Assembly: GCA_964017125.1 (NCBI GenBank)
Contig: OZ024908.1
Coordinates: 59,364,021-59,428,020 of the forward strand
Length of the DNA stretch: 64,000 bases
DNA from: Flabesymbios commensalis
Lineage: Eukaryota > Annelida > Polychaeta > Terebellida > Flabelligeridae
Direction of reading: 5' to 3'
The notes below the pieces were generated by a model. It searched no databases and was not told the DNA's origin. It saw nothing but the letters and a program-made list of their open reading frames with translations. The position numbers and the translations under genes are program-made. Positions 23,485 through 33,499 of the stretch are shown piece by piece. The number at the start of each line of letters is the position of its first letter. Within the stretch, counting starts at the first letter, position 1.

Positions 23485-25170
23485 CTAACGGCGACGTTTG
23501 CCTTCCGCTTGAAGCTGGCGACGTTTCTGGTGATCGAGATATTTCTCGAACCCATCACTGGTGCCGAAGTCGAAGTTGTCGCAATAGGGGAAGTTTTCTG
23601 GCACGGTGGGCAGACTGTTGACGTAGAGGAGCATGGCCATGCTGCGTGTGTGACGCTGTGAGTGGCAGTGTAGCATCCAGTAGCCGAGGTTATCAGTGTG
23701 CATGCGTACCACAACGTATCCCTGAGGAGGAATGGTGACAGTGTTCTTCACCACTGGGCGATCCAGGTTGAGGGTGGCAGGCTCGTTGGTCCACCTGGTC
23801 CAGCTGCAGTTAGGTGTGGTGCAGCTGATGTCTGGGTTGTTACCAATGGGAGCGCCGGTCACTGGGTCCAGCGGGCCATAACCCACTTTCATCACAGCCA
23901 CGCTGTTGCCATGGAGATGGACTGGGTGTGCAGCGAGAGAAGACTTGTGGTCATCATCGTAGTTGGTAAGCACCAACTGAACGATCTGGTTCTCAGCCAG
24001 GTTGATGGTGTGTGTACACTTACAGCCGTTTTCGCAGTGCTCGGCATCACACATCACCCTTCTGTAATCAGCTGTACTGAACAAAGGCTGTTTGGGGTAG
24101 ACAAATTCGTGTCCGTTGATACTGGCTCTGTTAGCGAAATTGAAGTTAAGGATCAGTTCACGATCTGGCAGACTGTTCAATCCATAGAGTTCAGTCATCT
24201 CTTCCTGGCTGTAGGTGGTGCGGGCTTCATCAATGGAGATACAGATTCTGTTCTCGGCAGCTGGGAACCTCTCAAAGGGGCAGTTGAATACATGACATGG
24301 CTTAGCCTGTGTGCATCCAATAGGAGAAGTTGTTGGTTCTTCTTCATCTCTTACTGTATCATACTTGAGAATGGCACGGCCCTCATTCACGATGCTGTCA
24401 ATTTGTCCGGTAACACCTGTCTTGATTCCAATTGTTTCAAAACGCATCCAATATCTAGCTGGGCTCTGGTTCGTCCTGATCTCGAAGTCCACGGTTTCTC
24501 CTGCATTGATGTAGAAGGATTGTACCTCAATGGGCTCAATGGTACCGTCATCTGTAGCGACAATGGTCAACATGTGCTGATCTACAGATACCCGCAGTGC
24601 AGTTTCAGTTCCTGTGTGAGCCACGTGGAATCGCCAATTATTGCGTCCGGATCTTTCTTCGACTTCAAATACTTCCAAAGGCCACTGCTCCGTGGAGTGC
24701 ATTTGACGTCCACGACCGTTGATCAGAACGGACTCGAATGGGTACATCGATTCGATGCTGTTGTCAAAATTGAACCTCCTGTTGGCGAAGTTAAGGCAAT
24801 GCTTGCCAGAGCCTTGGGCGTTGGACTGATAGTCTCCGGTCTGGAAGGGGTTGTCTGATCTCACGCTTTCTGCGGGTGTATGTCCCCAGTCCATCACGGA
24901 CATGTCGTAGTATGGCATCTCTGGCTCGTCCTTGTGTACCACGAGCATACCGAACAAACCGTCCATACGTTGGTCGCTGACATGACTGTGGTACCAATGG
25001 GTACCAGCGGGCTCTGCGATGAAGCGGTATGTGAAGTTCAGACCTGGCTGGATGGGGCACTGTGTCACATATGGTACACCGTCCATCCACAAATTGTTGA
25101 ACTGGTGTATACCGTGGAAATGAAGAGTAGTAGCCTCAGCAAACATGTTGTTCACCACTTTGATCACAAC
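23485..25170 (-). CDS. Laccase-like multicopper oxidase, copy A, exon 2
   Basis: This exon encodes residues 112-672 of a secreted laccase-type oxidase, which couples one-electron oxidation of phenolic or metal substrates to reduction of oxygen to water. Three cupredoxin domains are carried. Copper-ligand motifs in order are LHFHGIHQ (H128, H130), HWYHSH (169-174), HPVHLHG (about 526-532) and LHCHSQRH (C613, H618). An AG acceptor preceded by CTCTTCTTTTT marks the 5' border; the ATG-like start often drawn at 25167 is actually a GTG valine codon. Phase 0 joins it to exon 1. Odd: after HCHSQRH the sequence is TRSMAM, one residue shorter than the usual HCHxxxHxxxGM, so the classical axial position holds Ala623 with Met on either side. 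The tail ends in GKRRR with no membrane anchor. The natural substrate is unknown. Confidence 0.93.
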   Translation of the reverse strand, partial: VVIKVVNNMFAEATTLHFHGIHQFNNLWMDGVPYVTQCPIQPGLNFTYRFIAEPAGTHWYHSHVSDQRMDGLFGMLVVHKDEPEMPYYDMSVMDWGHTPAESVRSDNPFQTGDYQSNAQGSGKHCLNFANRRFNFDNSIESMYPFESVLINGRGRQMHSTEQWPLEVFEVEERSGRNNWRFHVAHTGTETALRVSVDQHMLTIVATDDGTIEPIEVQSFYINAGETVDFEIRTNQSPARYWMRFETIGIKTGVTGQIDSIVNEGRAILKYDTVRDEEEPTTSPIGCTQAKPCHVFNCPFERFPAAENRICISIDEARTTYSQEEMTELYGLNSLPDRELILNFNFANRASINGHEFVYPKQPLFSTADYRRVMCDAEHCENGCKCTHTINLAENQIVQLVLTNYDDDHKSSLAAHPVHLHGNSVAVMKVGYGPLDPVTGAPIGNNPDISCTTPNCSWTRWTNEPATLNLDRPVVKNTVTIPPQGYVVVRMHTDNLGYWMLHCHSQRHTRSMAMLLYVNSLPTVPENFPYCDNFDFGTSDGFEKYLDHQKRRQLQAEGKRRR

Positions 25171-25206
25171 CTGAAAAAGAAGAGGTTCGTCTTAGGGTCG
25201 CTGTGT

Positions 25207-25459
25207 TTTAACCCTTTCAAGCCTGAATTTATAATCGTCATCTTCATCCACTACAAGCCGCGGATTGCTGTCGCAATTCTCGACTTGTAGTAGATGAAGA
25301 TGTTTTGATGTGGTTTAAAACCTAAAGAAAATTGCAATGCATTGGGAAAGCAGTTTCATGGAAATATTCATTCTAAAGCCTTGGTTGTAGAAAAATTAAG
25401 TATGTTTTCAGGGATGTAAAATGATGCTTTAATGCATCGTGAGGGCTTAAAGGGTTAAA
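25207..25459. mobile_element. MITE with TTTAACCCTTTCAAGCC ends
   Basis: TTTAACCCTTTCAAGCC on the left is answered by GGGCTTAAAGGGTTAAA on the right. An internal hairpin pairs CTTCATCCACTACAAG with CTTGTAGTAGATGAAG. The same structure is found in duplicate B at 51307-51559 and in related form at 30995 and 11090. Confidence 0.65.
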
Positions 25460-25659
25460 TGATTACAGTTTTGGTTGTCTGTTTGTCGCAAGACAGACAG
25501 ACACACAGAAGTGTAGGTGGTTTTCATGGTAGAGTGGTGATCATCAGCTCACAGTAGCCACGAATACATACATTTTTTCTGTTTTATTATTATTTTCCGC
25601 GCATAATTAATAAATGTCGCATGCAAAGAGAAACGGTCGCCCAATCTTGTTTCTCAGAG

Positions 25660-27745
25660 CCACAAATTGGTCGCTCGCTGAAACCCATGTCTAGCAGGAG
25701 ACATATCTCCATACGAATCGCCGTTGAATTTGATTCGTACCGAGTGTGTGGTGCGTGGCGGTTTGGAGGAGTACGGGACATTTGACATTTCAGAAAATTT
25801 TACGAGCCTCTCGAATCACTCCATTCGGCTTGAGATTCGTACGGGGCGTATCTCAATTCGGATTGTACGGATGACATACGTATTAATGTGTAACAGATCG
25901 TTGGGTTCGGATCAATAGAAATCTACGCATGGGCCGCAATGTAGCTATGTATGACATCCGAACCGTACAAATACAGTTTACGTATGAGCCGGACCAGCCG
26001 AATTGCAATCCGAATCATAATTATGCATCAGCACATAACGTACCGATTCGTTTTGTATGCTGGGTATTCTCTGAAACGCAGTGACGTCACCGGAAACCGT
26101 TTTGAATGGGAACTCGGTGAAAAAAGGTTATATATGACCCCCCCCCCCCCTCCATACATCATTGTATTAGCTAGCTCGGTGACAACAAAGGAGGTCAAGG
26201 CCATAGAGTTTCGCAGAATTCCGAATCAGCCGTACTGTGCGTATGACCTACTAATCTTTACAGTATACCATCCCGAAGTGGGATACGCACGAAGCGAACT
26301 GCGATTTGTAAACGGCCCGAATCGAGAAACATATCACCCATTTCTGTTCTCTTGATTGCCAACTTGTATACCATTTTTTTCATTGAATCAGATTCGACGA
26401 ATTTTTATACCTGAATGGCAATTTTTCGGATTGTTGAGGGTCTCTAACAGTAGGGGAGAGGCGGGCAAAGGGGGCAGATGGGCAAAGAGGGCCATCAATG
26501 ATATTTTAATTGTGACATGTTGTATGAAATATTAATGAAGTCATAGTTATGAATTATGAGCATATGTATACAAAAACATAAATAGACATCTCATACATAT
26601 CTTAGATAGAAATAATAGACGAAAGGGAGTTTTTGGCAACAATCTTATGAATAAAGGCTTATATATTTGTATTAATATCTTGATGAATTTATGTGATTTC
26701 TTCTGAAAATCTTTTGTTTTGTACATTATATTGTCTTCGTTTTCTAGTCATTACTCTAGTCAGGAGACCACTTTGGGGAGAGATAATAGGCTAAATTTCC
26801 CACCTCTACCCCTTGGGCAAAGGGGGCCAGGGCAAAGGGGGCCAGGCCATTTCTATACAAGGACCATACAGCATGGCCCCCTTAACTTGACATGGGTACA
26901 TATTTCACACACTAATCCCAGTGAACGGAAGTATTTAATATATTACTTAGTATTATGTCCAACAAAGCATGTCACCATATACATCAAATAAAAGTTTTTT
27001 TCATATCTGTTTTATTAGGCTCACTTCAATGTACACACTTGTGTATCAAAATAATAAAAAGTACCAATGTGGGGGTGGCCCCCTTTGCCCAATGCGCTGG
27101 CCCCCTTTGCCCAAGCCCAAGCTTTGAGAGCAAATCTATTTGGCTTACAATTAAAATAAGGTATCCTTGAAACACTAAGTGTGTCGGTTATATGTATCTA
27201 CATTGCATGCACCTGACAGAGAACAATCATTGGTTTTAAAATAGTTCGAATATTCTCCTTAAATACCTTTGAAACGTTAAGTGGCCCCCTTTGCCCACCC
27301 TCCCCCTACGTTTTGCACGGATGGCATGGTACTGGATGGTACGTAATTTATAGTTCGTATGATGCGTAATAAATTCGTATAGTATCGCCATTCGCTCGTG
27401 CTCGGATTGATCGTAGCGTGCGTATCGCTATGGGTATTGTTATAGTTCATTCGGGCAACTGTCTATGGCTGCTACGTAAATATGGTAAAGACATACGTCA
27501 GGTACGGCAAATTTATTTGTAAGGTTTGTCCCATAGGGCATGAATATGTAATGCTGTGGGAGTGCTATAGTAAGGATTCTGGTAGCGGTTCGAATGCCAT
27601 TCTGCAGATACGTAGGCTATCTCCTTCCCCCGAACCACCACGAATGGCTGATTCGGAGAGAATATGTAAAATAATGCGTATGGTTCGGGGATTTTTTCAT
27701 TCGAAATCGTGCGACCAATTCGTCCCGCTGCGGGGCTTGGTTAGA
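25660..27745. repeat. Region rich in ATTCGTA/TACGAAT words, possible outer element
   Basis: Words such as GATTCGTAC, CCGTAC, AATTCGTAT and CGAATCA recur densely in both orientations from 25680 to 26400 and again from 27340 to 27720. AAATTGGTCGCTC near 25666 and GCGACCAATTCGT near 27710 are inverted partners that could be the ends. The GGGCAAAGGGGGCC element (26450-27309) would then be nested inside. Confidence 0.35.
26450..27309. mobile_element. Element with inverted arrays of a GGGCAAAGGGGGCC motif
   Basis: The ends GTAGGGGAGAGGCGGGCAAA and (reverse complement of the right end) GTAGGGGGAGGGTGGGCAAA are inverted repeats. Forward GGGCAAAGGGGGCC or a variant occurs near 26463, 26480, 26815 and 26830; inverted copies occur at 27077, 27099 and 27283. 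There is no coding frame. Duplicate B retains the left part (about 52513-53260) but has lost about 165 bp including the right end. No clear target duplication was seen. Confidence 0.65.
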
Positions 27746-27836
27746 CAGCCCCTCTAGAAAACAATTTTGTCCTGGTGTTTTAAGGGCAGTTACACACTCT
27801 ACTGGAGGTAACGTTTATACTCTTTTCCATGGAGCC

Positions 27837-28041
27837 TACTGTAGATCTGGTAATTTTCGCGTGTTAAGATTTTCGCGAATTTGTGACTTTCACGAAGTCT
27901 AGAATTTGCGAATTATCAATTTCTCTGATAAGTAGCGCTATGATATTAATAATTTCGCGAGATTCTTAAATACGCGAATTTGTCATCTTCGCGAAATTCG
28001 CGAAAAATTAGAACCTCGCGAATATTATCAGATCGACATTA
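27837..28041. mobile_element. MITE, CTGTAGATCTGG family
   Basis: It begins TACTGTAGATCTGGTAATTT and ends with the degenerate complement TATCAGATCGACATTA. The interior is full of TTCGCGAA words and has a TAGCGCTA core. It is the same family as 15860-16024. The copy in duplicate B is at 53754-53959. Confidence 0.7.
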
Positions 28042-28121
28042 TCTAAAATTCTAAGAATTAGCGATAAACACATAAAGTTTTTTTTTTGTATCGCGCCATG
28101 CGTAATCGAGCCATGCCGGTA

Positions 28122-28214
28122 AACGCAAAACATTTGTATAACATTTGTACAAGGTTAGACCAACGTCGAAGACGCTGGGCTGACGTTGTATGAATGTAAT
28201 GCAAATGGTTTGCG
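28122..28214. repeat. Short foldback repeat (ACGTTG class)
   Basis: CGCAAAACATTTGTATAACA and its imperfect complement TGCAAATGGTTTGCG bound a hairpin whose centre reads CCAACGTCGAAGACGCTGGG. It is related to the foldback at 30111-30206. Confidence 0.6.
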
Positions 28215-28481
28215 TTTGCTTGGATCATTATCATGATTATATTATTATTGTAGAAGTCTATTTGAAGTAGAAGTCTATTTTTGTCAGACGCAGCGAAGTA
28301 TGTCTTGTAATAATGTCGGATCAAGCATTATTTAAATGTTTCGGATAGTTTCAATGGTACATTTGAAATAGAAGCACTGCAAATTTTCACCATTCTCAGA
28401 TCATTCTGTCAGCCTATTTTCAATTTATTTTCAATAGTAATTTTACACTCCTTGAAGATTTTTATTGTTCATTAAACCCTC

Positions 28482-28507
28482 AATCTGACGTCTGTAGACG
28501 TCAGATT
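28482..28507. repeat. 26-bp palindrome AATCTGACGTCT-GT-AGACGTCAGATT
   Basis: The 12-bp arms are perfect with a 2-bp spacer. It is conserved at 54402-54427. Confidence 0.7.
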
Positions 28508-29246
28508 CTGACGTCTAAAGAAAATCCACGCAATAAAAGAATAAAAAAAAAATACTATGGGCTTAGAACCATAACATAGGTATTCAGATGAATCGAAAAG
28601 AGCTAACTAAAACATTTAGGATGGAAAAAACCTTTGGTCACCATAATTTAAATCAAAATATTTCAACGTTTTAACCCTTAAAGCGCTGAATTATTGTGTA
28701 AAAAACTTCGCGACCAAAAGTTTTTTTTCAATTTGAAATCATCATAAATGTCTCTTTGTGATTCATTTGAATACCTATATGTTATGGGCCTACGGCCGTT
28801 ATATATTGATATGTTGTTTCTTACAGTGCGGGGGTAGACTTTAGTTGTCAGCGCGGGAAACAAAAATTATGTATAATATATTTTTATTTAATTTTACTTT
28901 CAAGTGTAATTATCATGTATAAAGTTGCATGCTTTTAAAAATTGCTCTATTTGTAGTTGTTTTATAAGTTTTCTACGCTTTGCAGAGGGTTTTTTTGCTA
29001 CTTTTATACTAGCATATAGTTATTTTATCTCTGGTTTTAGCGCGGAAAACAAAAATTATGTATATTATATTTCTATTTAATTTTACGCTTAAGTGTAATT
29101 TTAAATCTAATTACCATATAAATTTTATCCTGGATGTCGAACTTAGTTAGGGTGCTGGTAACCTGTATTCGACATCCTGATGTACACAATTTTACTTACA
29201 ATTGCATATTTGTACGATTACTGTATATACTTGTGTATCTAAAGCC

Positions 29247-29276
29247 TAATAAATAAATAAATAAATAAATAAATAT
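29247..29276. repeat. AAAT microsatellite, about 7 units
   Basis: A short AATAAATAAATA run lies inside intron 1 of laccase copy A, about ten bases beyond the exon 1 splice donor. In duplicate B it has grown to about 210 bp. Confidence 0.95.
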
Positions 29277-29286
29277 ATCTACATAC

Positions 29287-29619
29287 CTGAGAGCCTTCCT
29301 TCACGTGGATGTTGGGTCCGGGAAACTGGTCGTTGATGACAATGATGTCACGTTGCTGACCGTCCAGAGTCACCACCTTCTTCAGAGCGTCTTCGGGTAC
29401 AGGTTTCGACACCAGCTTGTCGCGGAACTCGTTGGCGCGGGTCACCAGCTGGCTTCCCTGCAGCCCCACATCGTAGCGGCCGGGGCCGTCTTTGTAGAGA
29501 TGGGAAGACCTGCGCTCCACGACAAACTCGAACTCGCAGACTCCTTCGCAGATCTCGTCATCTGCGGTGGCCATCCCGACCAAGGCCGCTAAGAGCAGCA
29601 CTGCTGATGTGCCCCTCAT
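29287..29619 (-). CDS. Laccase-like multicopper oxidase, copy A, exon 1
   Basis: Residues 1-111. The start ATG follows TTAGCACC, a good context. MRGTSAVLLLAALVGMATA is a typical signal peptide, with likely cleavage before DDEICEG, so the enzyme is exported. Cysteines in CEGVC recall the cysteine-rich N-terminus of animal laccases. The end, DIIVINDQFPGPNIHVKEG, is the beginning of cupredoxin domain 1. The donor CAG|GTATGT gives a phase 0 junction to exon 2. The exon is identical at protein level to copy B. Confidence 0.92.
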
Positions 29620-29702
29620 GGTGCTAACTTTAGGACGTCAGATATAAAAAATTATGTTGACAACTACACAGCCTTTTCTGTTTAGACTTCAGACGCGGCT
29701 CG

Positions 29703-29738
29703 ATTTTTATAGGAAAATGCAAATTAGGGATGACGTCA
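29703..29738 (-). promoter_or_regulatory. Candidate laccase promoter: TATA box, octamer, CRE
   Basis: On the minus strand, upstream of the ATG, lie TATAAAAAT (29703-29711), the POU octamer ATTTGCAT (29717-29724) and the CRE palindrome TGACGTCA (29731-29738). A start site about 30 bases downstream of the TATA box would give a 5' UTR of roughly 55-65 nt. All three sites and their spacing are unchanged in duplicate B (55802-55837). Confidence 0.5.
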
Positions 29739-30110
29739 ATGATTGTGATTTTCGGCATTTGACTGACATTTGAATCCGCTTCCACGATTGGCTTATGCAT
29801 TTCGTCGCCTTCTGATACGTAGATTTTCGAAACGGGCGGTACCACAAACGATTTTTCGGAGAAGGGAGGGGAGTCATAAATCGAACTGGTAGGGAGGGGG
29901 ACTTTAGAGCGCAAATACTTCACAATTCTGCTTGCTTGGCGATGCATGCACTTCTCCTGGATTTTAAGGGCTGGTTATTAATCGGCCTATTATTTCTGCT
30001 CTGCAAAGCCAAAAGGCAGTATATGATTATTTGTGAAGTAAGCAGACTGCTACTTTTAGCTTTGCACGGCAGTGCTATTAAATTAAATGTTCGGCATGCG
30101 CAACCCAGGA

Positions 30111-30206
30111 AACACAAAAACATCTGTATAACATTTATACAGCGTCTGCCCAACGTCTTCGACGTTGGGCCGACGTTGTATAAATGTTATACAAATGGTG
30201 GTGTGG
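30111..30206. repeat. Short foldback repeat (ACGTTG class)
   Basis: AACATCTGTATAACATTTAT pairs with ATAAATGTTATACAAATG around the core CCAACGTCTTCGACGTTGGG. The copy in duplicate B at about 56548-56640 pairs better. Confidence 0.7.
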
Positions 30207-30530
30207 TGGGAAGTTACCACGTTTGTAATCAAAGGGGGTACATTTTGAAAGAAGAAGCATTATGAGTCGCCGGTGCGAGACGTATACACTATGTGCTCCA
30301 AACAACAATACGTTTCAAGTTAGCTGCCACCGCGTTTTCTTTCTCCCCGTCAGAGCGTTGGTAGGATCATGGAGATAGCGGACAGTTTATCCTGGCGTTA
30401 CCAGGTTAAAAGTTCAGTTCAGTGTTTGATGAAGCCTATTCTAGAAAGTTTTCAATGATCACGGCCGCCAGCAGACTATTACGCTGTCAATGGCAGAGCT
30501 AGATGTTTATGAAACGGGTAAAGCAGCTAC

Positions 30531-30620
30531 CCCACTGGGCACACGACGTTGTTGCGATCGACGTTGAATCAACGTCATTAACGTTGATTCACGTCGCTGC
30601 AACGTCGTGTGTCCAGTGGG
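30531..30620. repeat. 90-bp foldback CCCACTGGGCACACGACGTT
   Basis: CCCACTGGGCACACGACGTT and its complement AACGTCGTGTGTCCAGTGGG form near-perfect outer arms; the middle AACGTCATTAACGTT also folds. It is the same in duplicate B at 56981-57070. Confidence 0.75.
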
Positions 30621-30994
30621 ATAAAATGTAAAGTCCAAAAAGTGCACACAACAGTACTGCCGTATAAAGCCAAAAAACAGTATCTGCTTACTTTACAAGT
30701 AAGCAAATGCTGTCGGTCTATAGACACTCTCTGTGAAAAAAATGTATATAGGTGAACGGACTTGTATTCAAAATGACTTGGTTGAAACTGGATACTATAA
30801 TAATAGCAACGAATAAATGACAGGTTGACAATTTATTATTATTATTAATATTATTATTATTACAATTTAATGACAATGGACTATGCACTAATCTAGATGA
30901 ATAATTATATTATAGATATTATTGAGTGACTTTAGAAGTTGCCACATTCCCACATTCCCAGTTTCCCAAAACTTAATTTCATATCGCGGGCACA

Positions 30995-31219
30995 TTAAAC
31001 CTTTAACCGCCGGTGCCGCATATATTCGGGTTTTATTTTTCTATTAGCACATTGAGTACCATCTTTGAAACATGTTAAAGATAAAATGTGACATCAATCA
31101 GCAATATTTTGTCAAATCTGAATATTTTTCACTCACTTGAAGTTGTGGATCGCGTCAGCGAGACACAACTTCAAGTGGGTGAAAATTTAAATTGAATAAT
31201 TTGGCGGTTAAAGGGTTAA
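30995..31219. mobile_element. MITE with TTAAACCTTTAACCGCC ends
   Basis: TTAAACCTTTAACCGCC on the left is matched by GGCGGTTAAAGGGTTAA on the right. A central hairpin pairs CACTTGAAGTTGTG with CACAACTTCAAGTGGG. It belongs with the 25207 and 11090 elements. The copy in duplicate B is at 58065-58289. Confidence 0.65.
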
Positions 31220-31449
31220 TGGAAATTTAATTTTGACACTTGGTTAATACCGTAGAGCCCATGTACACATTGCAGATATGGAAACGGTGTTTATTTGAGT
31301 GCAATAGGGGGGAAGACATCATTTTCCAATAAACTTCAGACGAACTCTATGTTCATTGGACGAGTGCTATATGTTCTCATAAAATACGAAAATTAAACAA
31401 TCTTTATATTTTGTCACACGATATGAAAGTCACACATCTCAAAACGGGT

Positions 31450-32474
31450 GACAGTCAACTCGTACCCATGTCAACTCGCCCCATGTCAACTCGTACCCAT
31501 ATCAACGCGTACACATGTCAACTCGTACCACCAATAGATGTCAACTCGTACCACAAGTGATGTCAACTCGTACCACAAGTGATGTCAACTCGTACCCAAC
31601 AAGGCAGGTATCAGATGATGGTGCGAGCTGACATCTCGTATTATAACACAACATATATCAGCTCGTACCCATGTCAACTCATACCCATGTCAACTCGTAC
31701 CACTTATAGATGTCAACTCGTACCATCATCAAATGTCAACTCGTACCAAAGTTATTTCCGTAGGATAATGAATGTAGGTTTGGTTTGTGTTATCTATGTA
31801 TTACAGTTGTGTATTATATTTTGGCATGTTCAGCTTGCAATTCAATTTATTCCAATGATATCCTCATACAAATGATAACACACACATCAATGTATATGAT
31901 AATTATATTTATTTGTAAATTTGTTTTCGAATAATACATGTAGACAGTACATTAATTATTTCACAACATTCCGTCATATTTCATCATTTTTATATTATAT
32001 GTATCGTGCAATTGAGGTCAACATTTATTTTCACAATTTTCTCATGGTCTTTTTAGATACCTGGAATATCCAACACTAACAAGTGTGGTCATATATATAT
32101 CGCACACAGATGGTCCATGGTGTATATGATAATTATATTTATTAGTTTTATCCATGGTTAATCCCATTTGACATGCGTGGCTCAATAAATAAATTAATTA
32201 TTATTTTACCATTTTACACGTTATGTATAACCTAGATTCATTATCCTCCAGCCTACGAGATGTCAACTTGTAGGCTACGAGTTAACATCTAATGATGGTA
32301 CGAGTTGACATCTATTGTGTGGTAAGAGAAGTCAACTCGTACCATCATCTGATAATCGCCTTGATGAATGCGAGTTGACATCACTTGTGGTACGAGTTGA
32401 CATATGTTGGTGGTACGAGTTGACATGTGTACGAGTTGACATGGGTACGAGTTGACATTGGTACGAGTTCACTG
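31450..32474. mobile_element. Foldback element with inverted arrays of TGTCAACTCGTACC
   Basis: About 13 forward copies of TGTCAACTCGTACC or variants fill 31451-31755, and about eight inverted copies (GGTACGAGTTGACA) fill 32265-32474. Between them is about 500 bp of AT-rich, motif-free sequence. The ends AGTCAACTCGTACCC and (complement) AGTGAACTCGTACCA mirror each other. No coding frame. Duplicate B (58510-59530) has one fewer inverted unit. Confidence 0.75.
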
Positions 32475-33499
32475 GTATTCAATTCAAAATATTTAAACAA
32501 ATGGTCATTGTCTACAACTGCTTTTCACACTGTGTGCAATGGTTTTCACTATTATAATACACAAAGGTCCGTGTAACGGTATAAAATTGAACTACAATTT
32601 ATGGGAGTTTCCGAATACCGGTCAACTCGTACAGTGGTTGATTCTTCACGGAACCAGAAAGTGATATATGGATGTTAACAGACAGATATCACGTTGTGGT
32701 TTTGTCATAGACGTCACACATAAATTAACTAGAAGGGTCTAGTTTTTTATGAACAAAAAAACCAAAGATGTCTCGCCTCCAGCAGCATACCCATAATATA
32801 AAGGTTTAGCTAATATATGTAGTGTCAATGGCTCTTCTGATTAATGTTATTAAATGGATCCTGTGGAGATAGACTAGGTTATTTTTCAAGAAAGTGTAGC
32901 CACGGAGGCGAATCGTGTTAATTTATGGCATACAGTGTTTTCAGGGGTAGTTCAATATACTGAACCCGAATTTGCTATTTGCCAAGCGTGAAAATGCATC
33001 AAAATATCTCAAAATAGAGAAATCCAAAATGGCCGCACTCACAGGCTAAAATTCCATATATTAAATAAAAACATGAAAGTTTGCTAAGATTAAGACTTTT
33101 GATAGGGCTTCATATATGGGTAGCATACAAATAAATCATTATTTCTAAAAAAAATAGAAAAATTCCAAGATGGCCGCCGCCAAAACCCGAAATTTAATGA
33201 ACACGATACTAGCCTGAACTATGCACTGGGCAAATCATGTCTTTAATCAGTTTTAAGTATGAATAAACTGATCAAGATGTGCAGTTCACATGTTTAGCAA
33301 TGCTACATGACAGACGAGCTCATCATTTTCTATCTTATCCCTTCCCTGCGAAAACGCACCGCATTTACGTCTAATAATGACAGCTGTGACCAAAGTTTTG
33401 ACTTCATTGTAAGATTTGACTGTACCATTTTGTAAGAAATGACTTAAGTCAGTTTGCTGCTGTTTCTAAATGTCTACTTCATCACGCTCACCATAAACG

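Larger units (their letters stand above)
25171..29286 (-). other. Intron 1 of laccase copy A (4.1 kb)
   Basis: The donor is CAG|GTATGT at the right border and the acceptor TTTTTCAG|GTT at the left border, on the minus strand. The intron is packed with small elements, including 25207-25459, 26450-27309 and 27837-28041. The intron in copy B is nearly the same length (4117 bp). Confidence 0.85.

Noticed and set aside
23698-24858. 386-codon plus-strand open frame opposite laccase exon 2 (also at 49798-50958 and 48052-49173)
   Set aside because: It is an antisense shadow of the laccase exon; no domain, no splice or start context, and it is preserved only because the sense strand is.
31450-32474. 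CRISPR array from regularly repeated TGTCAACTCGTACC
   Set aside because: Spacers are short and irregular, repeats occur in both orientations and the genome is an animal's.
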